Positions 52,876 to 61,496 are shown, counted from the first letter of the stretch. The stretch: 64,000 nt of DNA from Synergistaceae bacterium UBA6101 (GCA_002428495.1 DIWR01000023.1:1-64000); one strand, 5' to 3'. The notes: generated by a model not told the origin, from the sequence alone. Numbers and translations: made by a program.

Positions 52876-52904
52876 TTGACAATTAAATGTTTTAATGGTA
52901 ATTT
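52876..52904 (+). promoter_or_regulatory. Candidate promoter of the T-box transcript
   Basis: TTGACA (52876-52881), 17-nt spacer, TAATTT (52899-52904). The transcript would begin about 25 nt before the T-box Stem I. Confidence 0.5.
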
Positions 52905-52938
52905 TCACTCTAATATTATAAATATCCAAACCGATGAA

Positions 52939-53190
52939 GTGGAGATCAAACCGTTTCATGCGCCTACAGAGAGCGGGGGATGATGAGAACCCTGCGGAAA
53001 AGCAGATCGGCAAATGGACCACCGAGGGCGAGGCTAAAGGCGAAAGCCGAGTATCCAAGACGTATGCCGGCGTAAACGGCAGGGTGTGTGACTGCACATC
53101 TGTTAGAGAGGGTCCGGTTCGGATCAACTAAGGTGGTACCGCAGATGAAATATATCTGTCCTTTGAAAATTCAAAGGGCAGATTTTTTAT
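52939..53190 (+). ncRNA. T-box riboswitch with tryptophan (UGG) specifier
   Basis: Canonical T-box: AAGGTGGTACCGCAG at 53130-53144. Stem I base pairs GTGG (52939-52942) with CCAC (53019-53022). The internal specifier loop between CCG and CGG reads CAAATGGA on its 3' side, giving specifier TGG at 53015-53017 followed by the usual A. A distal loop GATGATGAGAACCC fits the conserved Stem I tip. The terminator is ATCTGTCCTTTGAA (53154-53167) pairing with TTCAAAGGGCAGAT (53170-53183), then TTTTT. Uncharged tRNA-Trp would turn on the ECF genes below. Confidence 0.92.
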
Positions 53191-53204
53191 ACATAAATGC
53201 CGTA

Positions 53205-53340
53205 GAGCGTGAAAAATCAGAGAGAGCAAAGAAGAGAAGAGAAGAGAGAACAGTCAAGACGAGAAAGGAATGGTAATTATGGAGCAGAGAGCAGCAGTAA
53301 GAGAGCAGAGAGTCGTAGCAGTTGAGAAGAGAGAGGGCCT
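53205..53340 (+). repeat. Polypurine AG-rich tract spanning the ECF S-component start
   Basis: About 130 nt almost wholly A and G, with repeated AGAGA/GAAGA units, from the leader through the first 20 codons (residues such as MEQRAAVREQRVVAVEKREG). Codons in the tract give a charged N-terminal extension. Confidence 0.6.
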
Positions 53341-53848
53341 TTCGATATCAGATGTGCTTCTTGTGGGAGTGCTGCTTGCAGCGGGTGCAGTCCTCAAGTT
53401 TTTTGTCGGGTCCATGTTTTCGATGGGAATGAAACCGAATTTTATCATTGCGATGTACTGCCTTTCGATACTTATCATAAGGCCGAGATTCAAAGAGGCC
53501 GCAGTGATAGGCCTTCTGGCAGGGGCGATCTGTCAGTTCTTCCCGGGAACACCGTACATCAATTTCGTAAGTGAGTTTGTCGGAGCCCTGGTCATGGCGG
53601 CCTTTATGTATGTCCCGTTCAAACAAGGCAGATTCTCTCCCATCCCCGTCATCAGCACCTTTATAAGCACACTGGCAAGCGGTTTTACCTTCATAGCGGT
53701 AATGTACCTGATCTTTTACGCGGGCGCTGATGTGAAGCCTGTGCCGCTGGCTATCTTCCTGGGCATCATATTTGGAACTGCTGCTATAAATTCAGTGATA
53801 GTACAGATCCTCTATGTGCCATTGAAGCTTGCGCTGAAAAGAAACTGA
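53279..53848 (+). CDS. ECF-type tryptophan transporter S component (TrpP-like)
   Basis: 189-aa membrane protein with five or six hydrophobic helices after a charged 20-residue head. GMKPNFIIAMYCLSILI near residue 45 resembles the TrpP-family GMKPDF motif. ATG 53279 has AAGGA 9 nt upstream; an ATG at 53270 has no spacing. It is followed by two EcfA ATPases and EcfT, making a dedicated ECF importer. Tryptophan specificity comes from the T-box specifier upstream and the TrpP-like motif; not shown directly. Confidence 0.82.
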   Translation: MEQRAAVREQRVVAVEKREGLSISDVLLVGVLLAAGAVLKFFVGSMFSMGMKPNFIIAMYCLSILIIRPRFKEAAVIGLLAGAICQFFPGTPYINFVSEFVGALVMAAFMYVPFKQGRFSPIPVISTFISTLASGFTFIAVMYLIFYAGADVKPVPLAIFLGIIFGTAAINSVIVQILYVPLKLALKRN

Positions 53849-53857
53849 TCAAAGAAA

Positions 53858-54697
53858 ATGATCAGGATAAGCGGACTGTCTTTTAAATATGACGGCGGCA
53901 GGGAAGAAGCTCTGAAAAACATCGACATAACCGTATGCAAGGGGGATTTCTTCGGTGTCATAGGGAGCAGCGGAGCAGGCAAGACGACCCTGTTGCATGC
54001 GATCAACGGCATCATCCCCCATCATTTCCATGGGGATTATTACGGTTCAGTTGAAGTGAACGGTTTGGACACTATCGATAATAAGCCGGAACAGCTTGCC
54101 GGAACAGTCGGAAGCGTCCGCCAGGATTTCGAGAGCCAGATGGTATCTTCTGTGGTAGAGGATGAGATACTCTTTGGACTTGAAAATTTCTCAGTTCCGC
54201 GCGATGAAATTGAAAAACGGATGACAGATGCCCTTGATAAAACAGGCATCAGAAATCTCAGGGAGAGGAACATAGCTACACTTAGCGGCGGGCAGAAGCA
54301 GAAAGTGGCGATATCAGCGATCATAGCGCTCATGCCGGATGTACTTGTCCTCGATGAACCGACGGGAGAGCTGGATCCGCAGAGCAGCCGCCAGATATTC
54401 CAGCTTTTGGGAGAACTGAACGAAAAACATGGGATCACCATCGTTGTGGTAGAGCAGAAAATCATGCTTCTTTGCGAATTCGCCAGGAGCCTGGCAGTGA
54501 TGGACAGGGGAAGAGTCGTCCTGAACGGACCTGTCTCCGAGGTGCTTAAAAGCAGCAGGGAGATGGAGAGCGCCGGTGTAAACTGTCCAAGGGTCGTAAC
54601 GCTTGCTGACAGGCTAAGGAACGAAAACCTCTATATGGGGCCGGTCCCCGTCAATATCCCCGAAGCAGAAAATATGGTAAGGAGCACAACTTTATGA
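53858..54697 (+). CDS. ECF transporter ATPase (EcfA, first copy)
   Basis: 279-aa ABC ATPase. Walker A GSSGAGKTTLLH near residue 37, Q-loop in RQDFESQMV, signature LSGGQKQKVAI near 144 and Walker B VLVLDEPTGELDPQ. It overlaps the next ATPase by 4 nt. Couples ATP use to the S component together with the second EcfA. Confidence 0.92.
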   Translation: MIRISGLSFKYDGGREEALKNIDITVCKGDFFGVIGSSGAGKTTLLHAINGIIPHHFHGDYYGSVEVNGLDTIDNKPEQLAGTVGSVRQDFESQMVSSVVEDEILFGLENFSVPRDEIEKRMTDALDKTGIRNLRERNIATLSGGQKQKVAISAIIALMPDVLVLDEPTGELDPQSSRQIFQLLGELNEKHGITIVVVEQKIMLLCEFARSLAVMDRGRVVLNGPVSEVLKSSREMESAGVNCPRVVTLADRLRNENLYMGPVPVNIPEAENMVRSTTL

Positions 54698-55500
54698 TCC
54701 GCTTTGATAACGTGTCCTACTCGACTAACGGGATAAAGATCATCAGCGATGTCTCTTTTGAGCTGAAAAAAGGAGATTTCACCGCCCTTATCGGAGCCAA
54801 CGGAGCAGGAAAGTCGACCGTTGCAAGGCTTTGCAACGGACTGTTGAAACCCTCCCGCGGCGCTGTTAATGTAGGCGGTTTTGATACAGCTTTGGTCAGG
54901 ACAAGCCGGATAGCAAAATTTACAGGTTTCCTCTTCCAGGATCCCGACAGGCAGATATGCAAAAACAGGGTGCGCGATGAGATACGGTTCAGCCTGGAAT
55001 GCGTGATGGAAGACAGAGCAGAGATAGAGATGAGATGCGAGAGGACTCTTAAAGCATTTTCTCTTGACGGGGAGAGAGATCCATTCAGCATGAGCAGAGG
55101 GGAGCGGCAAAGGCTTGTCCTGGCCTCGATATTAGCGACGGAACCGGAACTCCTGCTTCTTGATGAGCCGACTACAGGTCTTGATTACAGGGAATGCATG
55201 CATATCATGGAATGCATCAGCGTAATCAACCGGAAGGGAGCCACAGTGTTAATGGTATCCCACGACATGGAGATAGTGCAGGATTTCACACGGGAGGTAA
55301 TGGTTTTGAATGATGGATCGTTGCTTGCACACGGCAGGACAAAGGATATCATCAGGGACGAATCCCTTCTTGCACGCGCTTCACTTCTTCCTCCCCAGAT
55401 AACGGAACTTGCCCTGAGGCTGGGCGCGGGATATGAAAATGTCATTACCGTGGATGACATGGTATCGGCTGTTAAGAAAAAGAGAGGAGGAGCAGAGTGA
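54694..55500 (+). CDS. ECF transporter ATPase (EcfA, second copy) with altered signature
   Basis: 268-aa ABC ATPase. Walker A GANGAGKSTVAR near residue 32, Q-loop FQDPDRQICKNRV typical of EcfA, Walker B LLLLDEPTTGLD and switch His VSHDM. The ABC signature is MSRGERQRLVLAS, with Arg where the second position of GG is usual. Forms the heterodimer with the first EcfA; overlaps ecfT. Confidence 0.92.
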   Translation: MIRFDNVSYSTNGIKIISDVSFELKKGDFTALIGANGAGKSTVARLCNGLLKPSRGAVNVGGFDTALVRTSRIAKFTGFLFQDPDRQICKNRVRDEIRFSLECVMEDRAEIEMRCERTLKAFSLDGERDPFSMSRGERQRLVLASILATEPELLLLDEPTTGLDYRECMHIMECISVINRKGATVLMVSHDMEIVQDFTREVMVLNDGSLLAHGRTKDIIRDESLLARASLLPPQITELALRLGAGYENVITVDDMVSAVKKKRGGAE

Positions 55501-56267
55501 TGGGCGGTTTCCTTGACTATTCCCCCGGGGATTCTTTCCTTCACAGGCTAAACCCTCTTGCGAAGATCTTTTTATCGCTGATGCTCTCCGTCTCATGCTT
55601 TGTGACCGACAGTTCCATCTTTTGCCTTATGATCATTTTACTGAATATCGCCATGGCCGCAGTTGCCGGCATATCTTCAAGAGCGTTGGCAATGCTCAGG
55701 ACCCTCATAAAATTTTGCGCATTCCTCTTTTTCATACAGGTTTTTTTCATCAGGGAGGGCAATATACTTCTTTCTCTTCCCTTTAATGTATATGTTACAG
55801 ACAAGGGGGCCATGTTTTCACTGATGATGGTCCTCCGTCTTATTGGTGCAACGCTTCCTCTTGCCCTTATGCTGTCTATTACAAAGATGAACGACCTTTC
55901 CAACGTTCTTGTGGAAAGAGTGGGGATACCCTACAAATACGCTTTTTCATTGACTACAGCCATAAGGTTCATTCCTGTTTTCACTGCGGAGATGGCAGGG
56001 ATAATGGAGGCGCAGACTGCCAGAGGAGTTGCTTTTGACACAAAAAACATATTCAAAAAGATCGGACTGATCTTCCCGCTCTGTGTTCCGCTTTTGATAA
56101 CGTCTGTAAGGAAAATAGAGGGCGCGGCGATCTCAGCAGAGCTTCGCGGTTTCAACTGCAGAAAACGGGAGAGCGGCTACAAGAGCTACCCATTCAAAAC
56201 CGCTGATATCGGTGTCTCAATATTTGCTTTGACATTGGCAGTAGCGGGGGTATTTATCCCGTTTTAG
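55500..56267 (+). CDS. ECF transporter transmembrane coupling protein EcfT
   Basis: 255-aa membrane protein with DYSPGDSFLHRLNPLAK at the N-terminus and the two Ala-Arg-Gly-type coupling motifs, AQTARGVAFD near residue 165 and SAELRGFN near 212, that contact the ATPases. ATG 55500 is used; an adjacent GTG at 55497 is equivalent. Its TAG stop overlaps the TAA stop of the convergent helicase gene. Confidence 0.9.
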   Translation: MGGFLDYSPGDSFLHRLNPLAKIFLSLMLSVSCFVTDSSIFCLMIILLNIAMAAVAGISSRALAMLRTLIKFCAFLFFIQVFFIREGNILLSLPFNVYVTDKGAMFSLMMVLRLIGATLPLALMLSITKMNDLSNVLVERVGIPYKYAFSLTTAIRFIPVFTAEMAGIMEAQTARGVAFDTKNIFKKIGLIFPLCVPLLITSVRKIEGAAISAELRGFNCRKRESGYKSYPFKTADIGVSIFALTLAVAGVFIPF

Positions 56268-58552
56268 GAGCAGAGGAGATCATCAATAAGATCCTTTGTT
56301 AGATCTTTTGCTTTTATCCCCCGGATTCCTGTGCCTATGCACGAAGGACATCCGTCACTGCACCTGCATGAATCGAGCTGTTCCCTGCAGGCCCTTAAGA
56401 TCACTCTGATAGAATCGTAGGCTCCCTCTGCAAGGCCGACCCCTCCGGGGATGGCATCGGAAAGAAAGATTGCAGGCTGCTTCAAACTGGGCTCACTCAA
56501 AGCAGTGCTTACATAAATATCGCCGCTGTCACACATGAGGAAAAGCGGGGCCAGATTTTTCAGGAGGTTTGCAAGCCCCTCCATAGCAGGCAGAAGTCCG
56601 GGTCTTAATTGTGCTCTCTCAGGTATCTTTATCCAAAGCGATGTCGTATCTATCCTGTCTTCGGGGAGATTTACCACTCCATGTCCGACAACCTTACGGT
56701 TATTGATATCGATGATCTTGTACATTCCGGTCGCAGCAGTTACTTTTGTTTCTCCCCATGCAAAATGCCCCGAACATTCTTCCTGACTTACTATGTTTGT
56801 CCTGAAGGAGACCTTTGCTTCCGTATAAGTATTCGAAAAAGATTTTTCTACAAAACATTTTCTGCTTTCAAGGTCGATCTCCTTAACAGAGTAGCTTTCT
56901 CCGTTGTGGAAATATACAGCTCCCGGGAAAATAAGGGTAGACACAGAATGTTTGTCCATAGTGCCTATCAGCCTGGGTCTTTGCTGAGCAGTAACGTCGT
57001 ATATATCGTATTTCTCTCCTGAAGCGCTCCTGATCGAAAAGGACGCTGCCGGATAATCTCCTGAGTTCCACGAATATGTGCGGTCCCCTGAATTTCCGAA
57101 CGCATCAAGCATCCCATGTTGAAAGAGAAATTCGAGGATGTCCGTAATATTTTCTCCCCCAAAAGTCTCATTTGCCCTGAACGGGAGCTCAAATATTGAA
57201 CATTTGATATGCTCAAGCCTAATATAGGGGTTGAGAGGGTCTATCCTTGCAGTTTCCGGAGATGCTCCGAGCAGCCAGCCGGGTCTTTCTGCAAGAAATT
57301 GGTCAATAGGCAGATCAGATGGAATGATCACAGCTGCAGAAAGACTGCTCCTTCTTCCTGCTCTTCCGACCTGCTGCCACACAGAGGCCATGCTCCCGGG
57401 AAAGCCATGGATCAAAGCCAGGTCAAGAGAACCGATGTCAATGCCCAGCTCAAGGGCATTTGTGCTTACCACTGCTTTCAGCTTTCCGTTTTTCAGGTTT
57501 TTTTCAGTCTCCCGCCTTTCGGCAGGCAGGTATCCTGACCGGTAACCTCTAACTGAATCCGGATCTTTGCCGTCTTTTGAAAGCTGCTGCATGAGGCTTT
57601 TGAGAAGTAATTCCACATTTATTCTCGATCTGGTGAACAGTATCGAACTGATACCGCATGAGACAGCTTTGTACGCCAGCCTGCCGGCCTCATAAAGCGA
57701 GGATAATCTTATCCCGTTTCGGGTGTTTATCATCCTGGGGTTATAAATTACAAGCTCCTTTTGTGCTGATGGTGCACCGTTTTCGTTAATGAGCACTGCA
57801 GGTTTTCCTGTCAGCAGGGCCGCATGTTCAGCCGGGTTTGCAATAGTGGCGGAACAGCAGATAAATACAGGGTCAGAACCATAATGTCTGCATATTCGCA
57901 GCAGCCTGACAAAGATATTTGCAAGGTGGGAACCAAGTACTCCCCTGTAAGTGTGCAGTTCGTCAACTACGATGAAGTTAAGGGCTCTGAAATAATCCGC
58001 CCAGCCTGAATGGTGGGGAAGTATGGCTGTGTTGAGCATGTCCGGGTTTGTAATAACGATATTTGCCGTTTTCTTTATCTCTTTTCTGTTCGATCGGGGA
58101 GTATCTCCGTCATAGGTGAAAGACTTGATCTCGCTCTTAAGAAACCGACTCAATTCATGTATTTCAGTAAGCTGATCCTGTGCCAGGGCCTTTGTCGGGA
58201 AAAGATACATAGCTCTTCCGGAGGGATCTTTAACTATGGAGTTTAGGACCGGCAGGTCATAGCACAGAGTTTTACCCGACGCCGTCGGAGTTACCACGAC
58301 GACATCCTTTCCTGCCGATGCGAGGGAAAAAGCCAGGCTTTGGTGATAGTAGAGCCTTTCTATACCTCTGATTTTCAGAGAATCGATGATTTCCGGATCA
58401 AGGTCTCCGAAAGGTCCGTAACGTGCTTCTTTTGGTTTTATGCGGTGAAATAACGCAATGTCTCCGTCCTGTCTGCGAAGCCACTTTAAGTAATCTTCGA
58501 CCCCGGATCTTTTGCTTCGGAAGAAGTCTCTCCACATATCAACGGAAGACAT
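56264..58552 (-). CDS. mrfA: DEAD/DEAH-box helicase with DUF1998 domain (MrfA/YprA type)
   Basis: 762-aa superfamily 2 helicase. Walker A PTASGKT near residues 89-95, DELH box near 197, motif VI QQVGRAGR near 400, and a C-terminal DUF1998 region with a four-Cys set (CREQLDSCRCSDGCPSC) near residue 735. MrfA in Bacillus acts in excision repair of mitomycin-type damage. Usually paired with an MrfB exonuclease; none is adjacent. Its start overlaps the end of the tauE gene by 14 nt, so they are cotranscribed. Confidence 0.88.
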   Translation of the reverse strand: MSSVDMWRDFFRSKRSGVEDYLKWLRRQDGDIALFHRIKPKEARYGPFGDLDPEIIDSLKIRGIERLYYHQSLAFSLASAGKDVVVVTPTASGKTLCYDLPVLNSIVKDPSGRAMYLFPTKALAQDQLTEIHELSRFLKSEIKSFTYDGDTPRSNRKEIKKTANIVITNPDMLNTAILPHHSGWADYFRALNFIVVDELHTYRGVLGSHLANIFVRLLRICRHYGSDPVFICCSATIANPAEHAALLTGKPAVLINENGAPSAQKELVIYNPRMINTRNGIRLSSLYEAGRLAYKAVSCGISSILFTRSRINVELLLKSLMQQLSKDGKDPDSVRGYRSGYLPAERRETEKNLKNGKLKAVVSTNALELGIDIGSLDLALIHGFPGSMASVWQQVGRAGRRSSLSAAVIIPSDLPIDQFLAERPGWLLGASPETARIDPLNPYIRLEHIKCSIFELPFRANETFGGENITDILEFLFQHGMLDAFGNSGDRTYSWNSGDYPAASFSIRSASGEKYDIYDVTAQQRPRLIGTMDKHSVSTLIFPGAVYFHNGESYSVKEIDLESRKCFVEKSFSNTYTEAKVSFRTNIVSQEECSGHFAWGETKVTAATGMYKIIDINNRKVVGHGVVNLPEDRIDTTSLWIKIPERAQLRPGLLPAMEGLANLLKNLAPLFLMCDSGDIYVSTALSEPSLKQPAIFLSDAIPGGVGLAEGAYDSIRVILRACREQLDSCRCSDGCPSCIGTGIRGIKAKDLTKDLIDDLLCS

Positions 58553-59297
58553 CGATCATCATTTTGATCGAGCTGACCAAAACTACGGTAGTAAGGATCC
58601 ATCTGATGACGCGGTCGTTGGCTTTTAAGTTGAACCTCGCGCCAGCATTGCCTCCAATGACCGAGCCGAAAGCAAGAGCAAATGCAGCTGTCCAGTTTAC
58701 CATTCCGAATGATGCAAAAAGAGCAAGACTTGCCATCGTATAGAAGGCAACAATTGTTATTTTAAGCACATTGGCCTCTCGGAGGGTTTTTTTACAGCCC
58801 CCTGAAATAGCCCAGATAAGCAGAAAACCTACTCCGGCCTGAAGGAACCCGCCGTATATCCCAACGAGGAAAAGTGCGGCTATCCTTTTGGACAGAGAGA
58901 TAGGTTCGCCCTTGGGAGCATCCCACATCTTTGGCTTTGCTACCAGCAGGATACCCATGGAAAAAATTGAAATAGCTACAATGATACGGAAGAACTTCGG
59001 CGGCATGTAAACAGCGGAAAGAGTTCCCAGTACGGCTCCTGCGACAGCAGGCAATATGTAGGTGACCGCTTCTTTCCAGTCAATTTTTCCGTTTTGATGG
59101 TAGTGCCTGATAGCCGAGAGGTTTTGGAAGAGTATCGACACCCTGTTCGTAGCATTGGCGACACCGAGATCCAGTCCTATGAAATTCAAAATGGGGAGGG
59201 TGAGTATGGTCCCGCCGCCCGCTGTAACGTTCAAAAATCCGGCGACAATTCCTGTAAGCATTGTCAGGAGAAGAGTAAATGCGGTATTCATTTCCAC
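58539..59297 (-). CDS. TauE/SafE-family sulfite/anion exporter (DUF81)
   Basis: 252-aa membrane protein with about eight hydrophobic segments; GIVAGFLNVTAGGGTILTLP near the N-terminus and GGFLQAGVGFLLIWAISG in the second half are the paired family repeats. Substrate is likely an organosulfonate, sulfite or a related anion; not visible. GTG 59297 with GGAGG upstream, or ATG 59291. Confidence 0.86.
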   Translation of the reverse strand: MEMNTAFTLLLTMLTGIVAGFLNVTAGGGTILTLPILNFIGLDLGVANATNRVSILFQNLSAIRHYHQNGKIDWKEAVTYILPAVAGAVLGTLSAVYMPPKFFRIIVAISIFSMGILLVAKPKMWDAPKGEPISLSKRIAALFLVGIYGGFLQAGVGFLLIWAISGGCKKTLREANVLKITIVAFYTMASLALFASFGMVNWTAAFALAFGSVIGGNAGARFNLKANDRVIRWILTTVVLVSSIKMMIDVFR

Positions 59298-59335
59298 AAG
59301 CAGGAGGCCTCCGTATCATGTAAAATCATCAGGGG

Positions 59336-59726
59336 GTGGACGAATTGCTAAAGTTAAGAGTCCTAATAGACAATAATACACTCATCGACAGATATTTTAC
59401 AGCTGAACCGGGGTTGAGTTTCTGGATCGAAACTGATGGAAGAAGGATACTGTTCGATACAGGCTATTCAGATCTGTTTATAAAAAATGCACAGATAATG
59501 GGTATAGACGTAAATAAAGCCGATATGACAGTTCTTTCTCATGGACATAACGATCATACATGGGGACTGAACCACCTGGTCCAGCACTTTGACAGGACGA
59601 TGAAAAAAGATCAGACCTGATCTTATGCACCCTTGCCATTGTACTGACCTGAAGGCTAAAATCAATCTTGGAACATCTTTTAAGATCGAAGAAGTGGGTG
59701 TGGGGCTTGAGCTCAACTATGAATAA
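59336..59726 (+). pseudogene. Broken MBL-fold metallohydrolase (internal deletion and frameshift)
   Basis: The first frame (to the TGA at 59618-59620) gives an intact N-terminus of a dihydropterin-type MBL-fold hydrolase, including RRILFDTGYSD and the metal motif LSHGHNDHT near residue 67. In another frame, 59616-59726 encodes what looks like the family C-terminus (HPCHCTDLKAKINLG... ending GLELNYE). About 140 residues of the middle are missing compared with a usual length near 270. So a deletion plus frameshift has inactivated the gene. The last part overlaps the leader of the DtxR gene. Confidence 0.72.
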
Positions 59727-59742
59727 AAGAGGTGGAAAGATA

Positions 59743-60129
59743 ATGCAGGAATCAGGAGAAAATTATCTTGAAACGATACTGATCCTCAGGGAGAGGAACG
59801 GGACCGTGCGTTCGATCGATATCGCAAATCAACTTGGATACGCTAAGCCAAGTGTCAGCAGAGCTGTGAAGCTTCTGGAAAAAAATGGCCTTATAGTAAT
59901 GGAGCACAACGGAGAACTCGTGCTTACAGAGAAGGGTCTTGATATGGCAAATGCTATCTATGAAAGACACAAGATAATCTCAGAATTTTTCGTAGATATT
60001 CTTGGGGTGGACAAAATATCCGCTGATATGGATGCTTGCCGCATTGAACATGTGATAAGTGAAACCAGCTTCAATAAGATCAAGGAATTTATAAAGGGAA
60101 GAACAAACCGTCCTGCTGACAGCCGGTGA
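59743..60129 (+). CDS. DtxR/MntR-family metal-dependent regulator
   Basis: 128-aa regulator. Winged helix (residues about 1-60; IANQLGYAKPSVSRAVKLLEK) and a dimerisation/metal-binding part with ERHKIISEF and DACRIEH residues expected as metal ligands. No SH3-like third domain, so MntR-like in length. ATG 59743 is chosen for AGGTGGA upstream; frames open from 59668. Its TGA stop abuts the stop of convergent bioY. Targets unknown. Confidence 0.85.
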   Translation: MQESGENYLETILILRERNGTVRSIDIANQLGYAKPSVSRAVKLLEKNGLIVMEHNGELVLTEKGLDMANAIYERHKIISEFFVDILGVDKISADMDACRIEHVISETSFNKIKEFIKGRTNRPADSR

Positions 60130-60690
60130 TCATATTCCTGAGAATACCGATGTCCTCCTGATCCTGAGAGCTATCGCCGATGACAGGAAGGCTTTAATGA
60201 TATCACCGCCGATAGTGCTGAAAAATCCTATGGAGAGGACCTTCATGAGGGGCATCCCGTTGCCTGGCATCCAGAAATTGACTATAATGTAAAGGTGCAG
60301 AAGCCCAAAGATGTAGACACCGCCTACTCCTGCAAGGGAAGCTGCAAGATAATCCCTCGTCCTTGGAGCTCTTCCTGTGTCGGATATTTTTTTTGTGATC
60401 GTCCCCGTGATCCAGGCACATGCAATAAATCCGATGACATATCCAAAGGAGGGCATGAAAACAGAGGAAAGCCCGCCTCCTCCGGTGAATACCGGAACCC
60501 CCAGAAGTCCCATAAACATGTAAAAAGCCTGAGAAGCTGCTCCGTACCTTGCACCCAAAAGAAGCCCGGCGAGCATGCAGAACATGGTCTGCAGCGTGAA
60601 CGGCACCAACGGCAGGGGAACAGCGATCCTGGCGCCTATTGCAGTAAGTATGGCAAAAATTGATATGTATATTAGTCTGCGGGTTTTCAT
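60130..60690 (-). CDS. bioY: Biotin transporter S component BioY
   Basis: 186-aa membrane protein of the BioY family: FAILTAIGARIAVPLPLVPFTLQTMF at the N-terminus and GLLLGARYGAASQAFYMFMGLLGVPVF next, both signature segments. Imports biotin alone or with an ECF module. A 12-bp perfect inverted repeat of BirA type lies upstream. Biotin is relevant to the carboxyltransferase beside nifJ. Confidence 0.93.
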   Translation of the reverse strand: MKTRRLIYISIFAILTAIGARIAVPLPLVPFTLQTMFCMLAGLLLGARYGAASQAFYMFMGLLGVPVFTGGGGLSSVFMPSFGYVIGFIACAWITGTITKKISDTGRAPRTRDYLAASLAGVGGVYIFGLLHLYIIVNFWMPGNGMPLMKVLSIGFFSTIGGDIIKAFLSSAIALRIRRTSVFSGI

Positions 60691-60716
60691 GGAAGAGATA
60701 CTATAGTTAACGGGGG

Positions 60717-60756
60717 CAGTTTGTCAACCGCCTAAAATAGAATAGTTGACAAACTG
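60717..60756 (-). promoter_or_regulatory. BirA-type biotin operator upstream of bioY
   Basis: CAGTTTGTCAAC (60717-60728) and GTTGACAAACTG (60745-60756) are perfect inverted copies separated by 16 nt. The core TTGTCAAC...GTTGACAA matches the known bacterial BirA operator layout. It lies 27 nt upstream of the bioY start. Confidence 0.82.
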
Positions 60757-60794
60757 TTTCCGGTCAGCAGTCAACTCAAAACATGTAAATATGA

Positions 60795-61496
60795 TCAGAT
60801 AAAAAGCTGTACAAGAACAACTGCTATCATCAGGCCTGGAAGCATGTTCATAACTCGGATCCTCATAAATCCCAGAAGATTTATGCCGATCCCCACAAGC
60901 ATTAGGCCTCCGGTCGCGCTCATTTCAAGGATCGCAGGATCTGACATGAATGGCTGTATCCAGCCGGCAGCAAGGGTAAGCGTTCCCTGATAGAAGAAGA
61001 CGGGGACCGATGCAAAAATGACACCGAAACCAAGCGAAGCGGCAATTGCTATAGAAGTAAGCCCGTCAATAAGTCCCTTTGCAAGAAGCAGCGACGGGTA
61101 TCCGCCAAGCCCCTCTTCAAAAGAACCTAGCACAGCCATTGATCCTGTACAGTATATGAGGCTTGCCGCAATAAAACCTGCTGAAAAACCTTTTGCGTTG
61201 TCTCCGATCTTGTTCTCCAGAGAGGCACACCCCTTTTCAAGCCTTCCTTCAAGGTCAAGCAGCTCCCCTATGACTGAGCCTGCAGCTATACTTGCAATAA
61301 CTATCAGCGGCTGTTCTGTCCTGATAGACATTGAGAGGCCGAGTGATATAACAAATATTGCCATTCCCTGTACCGGGAGCTCCAGGACTTTCCCCGGCAA
61401 TTTTTTTCTTACTGCGAGTCCGACCAAAGCGCCGCAAATTATAAATGCCGCGTTGGCCATACTTCCAAACAGAGGTATTGCAGTCAGGAATTCCAA
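60795..61496 (-). CDS. DUF554 family membrane protein
   Basis: 233-aa protein with six or seven hydrophobic segments; N-terminal GSMANAAFIICGALVGLAVRKKLP and GSVIGELLDLEGRLE are typical of DUF554. TTG 61496 with AAGGAG upstream. Function of the family is not known. Single gene. Confidence 0.82.
   Translation of the reverse strand: MEFLTAIPLFGSMANAAFIICGALVGLAVRKKLPGKVLELPVQGMAIFVISLGLSMSIRTEQPLIVIASIAAGSVIGELLDLEGRLEKGCASLENKIGDNAKGFSAGFIAASLIYCTGSMAVLGSFEEGLGGYPSLLLAKGLIDGLTSIAIAASLGFGVIFASVPVFFYQGTLTLAAGWIQPFMSDPAILEMSATGGLMLVGIGINLLGFMRIRVMNMLPGLMIAVVLVQLFI

Noticed and set aside
52934..53131. 65-codon plus-strand frame over the T-box
   Set aside because: The stretch is explained by the T-box RNA structure.
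59618..59620. Selenocysteine (in-frame TGA) in the MBL-fold gene
   Set aside because: The same frame stops again soon after and the family C-terminus is in another frame, so a frameshift and deletion fit better.
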